Below, in pieces: positions 59,460-64,000 of a stretch of DNA of 64,000 nucleotides. This DNA is from Natrarchaeobius chitinivorans (GTDB lineage Archaea; Halobacteriota; Halobacteria; Halobacteriales; Natrialbaceae). The translations under genes were made by a program, and so were the position numbers. A model generated the notes under the pieces. It worked only from the letters and a program-made list of their open reading frames with translations, was not told the origin of the DNA and ran no database searches. Position 1 is the stretch's first letter. The number at the start of each line of letters is the position of its first letter. The DNA lies in contig NZ_REGA01000010.1 of NCBI RefSeq assembly GCF_003841505.1, forward strand, positions 62,001-126,000. The letters are read 5' to 3'.

Positions 59460-61964
59460 CTACTGACCGAACTCGAAGGCAGCGTCGGGGTCGTCGGGGT
59501 TCGGACCGTCGGACGTCTTCGCAGCGTCCGATTCGTTCGGAGACGCCTCGTCGTCTCCCGTGGGAGACTCTGGGTCGTCGACCGCGGTGTCCTCGTCCTC
59601 GTCGGACGGGCCCGACTCGCTATCGGTGTCGCTCTCCGGTTGTGAATCCGAATCGGTTTCTGCCTCGTTCGCTTTCGATTCCGGATCGGCGTCCGCTTCG
59701 TCCGCATCCGCTCGGTCACTCGAGAAGGCGACGGTGGCTGCTTGCTCGGTCGTCGTGTCGGTTTCGAACCGATCGAGAGCTTCCGAGAGCTGGGTCGCCT
59801 GACTCGAGAGATCGGAGACGGATTCCGACACCTCGCTCATCGCCGACGTCTGTTCTTCGGCGGCGGCAGCGACGGTTTCGGCTTCCGACGTCGTTTCGTC
59901 GCTGATCGTCGCTGCTTCGTCGACGATCGAGACGACTTCCTGGGTGGTCGCGGCCTGCTGTTCGGTCGCGGCGGAGATCTCCTGGACACCCCTGTTCGTC
60001 TCGCGAGCGTACTCTGCGATCGCCTCGAGGGCGTCGACGGCTTCTTCGACCTGCGCCCCGGCGTCGTCAACGGCGGCGCTCGTTTCTTTGACCTCGCTCG
60101 CGGAGCGTTCGGTCTGTTCGCGAATCGCTTCGAGGCGGGCTTCGACCTGCTGGGCGGCGAGTTTAGCGTCCTCCGAGAGTTCTTTGAACTCCCCGGCGAC
60201 GGCACCGAACCCGCCGTCGTCCTCGTTCCCGGCGGAACGCGAAGCCTCGATGTTGGCGTTCAACGCCAGCATGTTCGTCTGTTTGGCGATCTCTTTGATC
60301 TGATCGATGAGTTCGTCGATCTGTTCGACTTCGTCCTCGAGTTGACGGATTTCCGTGACGGTGTCCTCGACGTCGACCTCGATCTCTTCCATTCCGGCGA
60401 TCGCGTTCGTCGCTGCCGTCTGTCCCCGTTTACCGGTATCGGCTGTCCGTTCTGCGACGTCTGCGACCTCGTTCGAGGAGGCGGCGATCTGCTGGGTCGT
60501 CGTCGAGAGCTGCTCGATTTCCCGGTTTGCGGTCTGGAGGGATTCGTGTTGTTGCTCCGCGCCGGTCGAAATCTCTTGAGTGGCCTCGGCAACCTGTTCG
60601 GAAGCCGATTGGACTTCCTCGCTCGAGGCGGTGACCTGTGCGGACGCGGTCGCGACTTCGGTCGCGAACGTGCTGAGCCGATCGATGGTCGATTCGATCT
60701 CCGAAATCATCTCGTTGAACTCCGACTCGATCGCGACCATCGCTTCGTTGTCGGTCGACGACTCCATCCGGACGGTGAGGTCACCGTCGGCTGCCGACTG
60801 CATCACCGTACTGTACTCGTTTGCCGTCTCCTGTAGTTCTGTGTTCAATTGCGCGACGCGTTCGCGTTCGCGCTCGGCGTCGGCGTATGCCGTCTCCGTC
60901 TCTTCGATCTGTTCGCGTAACGAGAGACGCATGTCGTCGAACGCCGTGTAGAACTGGCCGATTTCGTCGGTGCGGGACGTCGTCAGATCGACACTCAGAT
61001 CTCCGTCGCCCATCTGCGTGGCTTTCGTCTGGAGGCGTTTTAGCGGGACGACGGTCTGTCTCCCGAGGACGACACCCGCGAAAACCAGCGCCACGAGCGC
61101 AGAGCCGACGATCAACAGGACGTTCATCCCGACCGTTTGCTGGACCGCAAACGCCTCCGCTTCGGGGATGCTCGTCACGGCGACCCAGTCGGTTCGATCC
61201 ACCGGTTGGTACGCTCGAACCGGATCACCCCGTACGAACTGCCCGTCTCCGGTTTCTGCAGCCCCAGCAATCGCGTCTCGATCGAAGTCGTCCGGTCTGT
61301 CCTCGTCCGCCAGCAAGACGGGTTCGCCGTCGGCGGTGACGAACGACGTCCACTGGACTCCTTCGTCGATCCGCTGACTTCGAAGGTCGAGCGATCCGTC
61401 GAGCACGACGACCCGATTCGTCCCCGAGACGTCAGCCGCGAAGCCGACCACGTGGGTCTGCCCGCCACCGGGATCCTGGTACGAACTGTCCGAGACCCAC
61501 ACGTCGCTCCGGCCAGCGAACGCCTCGTCGAAATCCGTTTCGGTCCACGGATAGGCGAATTCGTCGAACGAGGCCCCGTTCTCGAGGGTCGTACTCGCGA
61601 CGACGACCTCCTCTTCGACGTCGATCACGTGGATCCCGCTGCGGTCGAGAGATGCCCGTCGTGGCTCGATCGCTGCTTCGACGGTCCCCGGATCCTCGGC
61701 CGTCACCCCATCGTACTCGCTTACCATTCGAGCTTCGTACTCACGGACCTGCACCCACTCGTTCATCGCATCCGACTGCTGTGCTGCAGCGGACTCGAGT
61801 GTTTCCTGTGTGTCTTGCTCGAGCGTTTCGTCGACCTGCGCGTACCCCATCATCCCGGCAGCCCCGATCGCGAGGAGGACGATCAGGATCGAGACGGCGA
61901 ATTTCGCACCGAGACGTCTCCTGATTGCGGACGGGACGAAGCGGGACAGAACGTTCCCTATCAT
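59460..61964 (-). CDS. Halobacterial transducer (methyl-accepting chemotaxis protein) with dCache sensor
   Basis: 834 residues. TM1 about 22-45, extracellular double Cache-type sensor about 46-285, TM2 about 286-308, HAMP about 309-362 plus a second HAMP-like stretch about 395-440, then the coiled-coil signalling domain to about 745 with the conserved tip EIAKQTNMLALNANIEASR. From about 755 an Asp/Ser/Glu-rich tail of 80 residues ends DAAFEFGQ. It signals to CheA/CheW, genes not in this window. dCache domains bind small organic ligands such as amino acids or carboxylates. Proximity to the sugar-acid island suggests a matching attractant, untested. TATA-like sequence lies at 61985-62024. Confidence 0.93.
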   Translation of the reverse strand: MIGNVLSRFVPSAIRRRLGAKFAVSILIVLLAIGAAGMMGYAQVDETLEQDTQETLESAAAQQSDAMNEWVQVREYEARMVSEYDGVTAEDPGTVEAAIEPRRASLDRSGIHVIDVEEEVVVASTTLENGASFDEFAYPWTETDFDEAFAGRSDVWVSDSSYQDPGGGQTHVVGFAADVSGTNRVVVLDGSLDLRSQRIDEGVQWTSFVTADGEPVLLADEDRPDDFDRDAIAGAAETGDGQFVRGDPVRAYQPVDRTDWVAVTSIPEAEAFAVQQTVGMNVLLIVGSALVALVFAGVVLGRQTVVPLKRLQTKATQMGDGDLSVDLTTSRTDEIGQFYTAFDDMRLSLREQIEETETAYADAERERERVAQLNTELQETANEYSTVMQSAADGDLTVRMESSTDNEAMVAIESEFNEMISEIESTIDRLSTFATEVATASAQVTASSEEVQSASEQVAEATQEISTGAEQQHESLQTANREIEQLSTTTQQIAASSNEVADVAERTADTGKRGQTAATNAIAGMEEIEVDVEDTVTEIRQLEDEVEQIDELIDQIKEIAKQTNMLALNANIEASRSAGNEDDGGFGAVAGEFKELSEDAKLAAQQVEARLEAIREQTERSASEVKETSAAVDDAGAQVEEAVDALEAIAEYARETNRGVQEISAATEQQAATTQEVVSIVDEAATISDETTSEAETVAAAAEEQTSAMSEVSESVSDLSSQATQLSEALDRFETDTTTEQAATVAFSSDRADADEADADPESKANEAETDSDSQPESDTDSESGPSDEDEDTAVDDPESPTGDDEASPNESDAAKTSDGPNPDDPDAAFEFGQ

Positions 61965-62160
61965 GTATTATGTTTGGTATGCAACCTATAGACCGTACAT
62001 GGTAAGTAACCCTATATATTTGTACCGGCCCATCAGTTCCCTTTCACGCACTACACCTACGAACATTGACCATTCGTTCACCTGATCTCGAATCGATTTC
62101 CGCAATCTGTCGCGATCGCCGGACCGACACACACCCACGATTGTACGTGGATCGGGCGAC

Positions 62161-62247
62161 CAGAAGTGCCTCACACTGCAAGTCATTACCGAAGACTGCG
62201 GGAAGCGCCCGGTCACTCCGGTGAACGGGTACAGCAATCCGCATCGG
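62161..62247. repeat. 87-bp palindromic element, family 2, decayed copy 6
   Basis: The right end ACAGCAATCCGCATCGG keeps the family pattern with one or two changes. The left end keeps only ACTGCAAG. Spacing between the edges is the family's 87 bases. Confidence 0.6.
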
Positions 62248-62255
62248 AGAGCCAA

Positions 62256-62339
62256 CTCGCACGGGTTGGATGACCGATTGCCGGTCATCGCCCACCGGTG
62301 TTCGATCGGCTGGGACAGACTCATACCAGACCGTATCAG
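62256..62339. repeat. 87-bp palindromic element, family 2, decayed copy 7
   Basis: Left CTCGCACGGGTTGGATGAC and right CAGACCGTATCAG resemble the family ends; the interior is drifted (84 bases). It follows copy 6 after eight bases. Confidence 0.5.
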
Positions 62340-62438
62340 GGGCTCGCTGACGATGAATACGTACATTTATCCTCTCAAGGGGAGACGATCACGTATGAAT
62401 CGATCACAGATCGCTGCTGGGAGCCGTCGACGGGACCG

Positions 62439-62666
62439 ATGAGTTTCCGGAGCCAGTTCTGGGGGGTGGTCAACACGTACCGATCGATACTCGTGATGTT
62501 TTTCGGTATCGTTCTGGTGTTGTTCGTGTTGAATACGTTCGCGTTCGTCCACCTCGATCCATCGGCGGACACCTTCGCGATTTCCCTGCTCAACTTCGGG
62601 ATTCTCGGTGGCCTGCTCGCGGCGACTGCGTTCACGCTATGGCGATGTCGACGCCACCGAATGTGA
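62439..62666 (+). CDS. Small two-helix membrane protein of unknown function
   Basis: 75 residues from MSFRSQFWGVVNTYR. Two hydrophobic segments (about 15-36 and 47-65) and a basic end (WRCRRHRM). The longer frame from 62298 begins in repeat sequence and is not protein-like, so the Met at 62439 is the likely start. No family recognised. Nothing in the neighbourhood indicates a role. Confidence 0.5.
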   Translation: MSFRSQFWGVVNTYRSILVMFFGIVLVLFVLNTFAFVHLDPSADTFAISLLNFGILGGLLAATAFTLWRCRRHRM

Positions 62667-63042
62667 CGACGGAACTGATGGGGCACCGTTGTACCGACCG
62701 CAGACGGGTACACACAGACGACAATGTCGTACGGCGGCCCGTATCGGGCGGCCAGCACGCCCGGTGTGACGGCCAGTTCGCGAGCCAAACCGTATCGGTT
62801 TCCAACGGCGATATCGGCTGCGATCGGGAGTGTGTGGCCGAAAGCGATGGTGATAACTCTACCGGCCGGCCGTTGTGATGACGCTATCGGCCGTGTGCCG
62901 TGATGATACTATCGGCCCCCTCCGCTGGCGGTCCCGGGCGAATCAGCCCCGCTCTGTAGCCGGGACGGCCAGCAACGTCGGATCGGTCCCTTACGATCCG
63001 ATGGCAAACAAACTTAAGGGGTTTCCAACGAGGTGAATATCA
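62667..63042. other. Intergenic region with short tandem repeats
   Basis: About 375 bases. A decayed family 2 copy may lie at about 62726-62798 (GTCGTACGG to CCGTATCGG). Three 25-base units follow at 62850-62917. The last 35 bases contain AACTTAAGG, a TATA-like box 30 bases before the next gene, and GAGGTGA, a ribosome site. Confidence 0.5.
62850..62917. repeat. Three tandem 25-base units
   Basis: GTGATAACTCTACCGGCC, GTGATGACGCTATCGGCC and GTGATGATACTATCGGCC start at 62850, 62875 and 62900, exactly 25 bases apart. The core GTGATRAYNCTAYCGGCC is common to all three. Role unknown. Confidence 0.65.
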
Positions 63043-63957
63043 ATGAGCGATCTCAGGAAACGCGCGAACGAGTTCCTCGAGCAGGCTGGAACGAAACCGG
63101 GGAACGTCGACGTCACAGCGGTCGAACCGTTGCTCGACGCTGACGACGGCTACGTTCGTCACACGGCGTTGCGAACGCTGGCACTCGTTGCCAGCGAGAA
63201 TCCGGATCAGGTGCTCCCCGTCGTCGAAACCGTCCGATCCCGCGTCGATGATTCTTATGCCGTCGCGTCGAGTACGGCCATGGTGATTCTCTCGTTCGTC
63301 GGAGAAACGAATCCTGCCGAAGTCAGGCCCGTCGTGCCGGAAATCGTCGACCGACTCGACAACCCCTCTCCGGGGTATCGGTTTCGAGCAGCGTCCGCGC
63401 TCGTCCCGCTTGCGGACCCGTCTCCCGAGGTGGTCGTCGACTACGCCGACGACCTCGCCGATCTTCTCGTCGACACCCCGGTCGTCAGTTCCATTCGGAA
63501 CGACGCACTCGAGGAGGAGAACCTCAATCCGGGTCGGATAAAGACGATGGAGAAGGCCCGTAGTCGGGACCGGGGACGGTCGATTGCCTACCGCGAAATC
63601 CTCGCACACCTCCTCGTCTGCGTTGCAGATGCCGACCCGGCAGCGATAGTCGACAGGCTCGACGACGTCGCCGAGGAACTTCCGGAGAGCAAACAGCCGG
63701 TTCGACAGGCGCTCGTCGAGGTGTTTAGACACGTCGCCGAGTCCAACGACGTCGACGTATCGGTTCCGATCGATCCCCTCCAGGACCTCCTCGAGGACGA
63801 CGATCCGACCGTTCAGGCCCGGGCAGTTCGGACGCTGGGATTCGCCGAAGCGACCGAAACCATTCCTGCACTTCGGGCGCTGGCCGAGCGAGACGGGAAC
63901 GAAACCGTCAGCGAACTCGCGAGGGAAACGGCTGACTGGCTCGCACAGCGCACGTAG
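63043..63957 (+). CDS. HEAT-repeat protein
   Basis: 304 residues of paired helices with the HEAT pattern (VRHTALRTLALVASENPDQV, YAVASSTAMVILSFVGE, YRFRAASALVPLADPSPEVV and VQARAVRTLGFAEATETIPA). Such alpha-solenoids bind proteins or nucleic acids and have no catalytic site. A basic loop between repeats (IKTMEKARSRDRGRSIAYRE, about 166-185) interrupts the solenoid and could be a binding site. Start has GAGGTGA seven bases upstream and a TATA-like box. Partner unknown. Confidence 0.85.
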   Translation: MSDLRKRANEFLEQAGTKPGNVDVTAVEPLLDADDGYVRHTALRTLALVASENPDQVLPVVETVRSRVDDSYAVASSTAMVILSFVGETNPAEVRPVVPEIVDRLDNPSPGYRFRAASALVPLADPSPEVVVDYADDLADLLVDTPVVSSIRNDALEEENLNPGRIKTMEKARSRDRGRSIAYREILAHLLVCVADADPAAIVDRLDDVAEELPESKQPVRQALVEVFRHVAESNDVDVSVPIDPLQDLLEDDDPTVQARAVRTLGFAEATETIPALRALAERDGNETVSELARETADWLAQRT

Positions 63958-64000
63958 CGGTCTTCTCGCCTAGACTTTCGGTCCGTAGGGGTCCGGTCGA

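Larger units (their letters stand above)
61965..62438. other. Intergenic region with two decayed family 2 repeats
   Basis: About 470 bases. Promoter sequence of the transducer gene fills the first 60 bases. Decayed family 2 copies occupy 62161-62247 and 62256-62339 in tandem. No gene is supported. Confidence 0.5.

Noticed and set aside
1-64000. tRNA or rRNA genes
   Set aside because: I looked for GGTTCRANTC-type T-arms with acceptor pairing and for rRNA-like blocks and found none outside coding DNA. A dedicated search could still find a tRNA I missed.

Overview
The window comes from a haloarchaeon, probably of the Natrinema/Haloterrigena/Natronorubrum type, though the genus is a guess. The grounds are a GC-rich sequence, very acidic proteins, TATA-like boxes placed 23-32 bases before start codons (leaderless transcripts), twin-arginine lipoprotein signals, a PGF-CTERM surface protein and a Natronomonas-type ba3 oxidase operon. 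No rRNA, tRNA, CRISPR array or intact transposase gene was seen.

Layout. 1-4.3 kb: the end of a dipeptide/oligopeptide ABC importer operon (binding-protein tail, two permeases, a fused double ATPase). 5-9 kb: a tungsten-type aldehyde ferredoxin oxidoreductase and a gamma-glutamyltransferase-like enzyme. 9.9-13.1 kb: a five-gene ba3-type terminal oxidase operon. 13.3-21.6 kb: one gene for a cell-surface protein of about 2,780 residues. 22.4-30.6 kb: a 7TM histidine kinase and a copper-handling group (SafE-like, SCO1, NosL, NosY, NosF, NosD) with no nosZ in the window. 30.6-38.6 kb: five universal-stress-protein genes interspersed with membrane proteins, a GIDE-like protein and a CBS protein whose C-terminus resembles a ribosome-hibernation factor. 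38.7-40.4 kb: a ParA ATPase, a disordered partner and an upstream array of TAGGTR boxes. 40.8-41.7 kb: a DUF6159-like membrane protein. 42.5-59.3 kb: a sugar-acid utilisation island with a lactonase, MalEFGK-type importer, enolase-superfamily and mannonate dehydratases, two SDRs, a GH88-like hydrolase, a creatininase-family hydrolase, an unassigned TIM-barrel protein, an IclR regulator with a recognisable operator and a SelA-fold PLP enzyme. 59.4-64 kb: a chemotaxis transducer, a small membrane protein and a HEAT-repeat protein.

How the parts fit. The oxidase operon and the SafE/SCO1/NosLDFY group probably cooperate in building copper centres of respiratory enzymes. The 42-59 kb island can be read as one pathway: import of an oligosaccharide or uronate, removal of an unsaturated uronic residue, and dehydration or oxidation to a keto-deoxy acid, under IclR control. 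The nearby transducer could guide movement to the same substrate.

Two families of palindromic intergenic elements recur: an 86-bp family with five copies and an 87-bp family with at least five good copies plus decayed ones. In the second family the stop codons of three separate genes lie inside the element edge. The least explained systems are the ParA/TAGGTR module, this stop-codon-embedding repeat, and a nested three-stem structure at 42042-42120.
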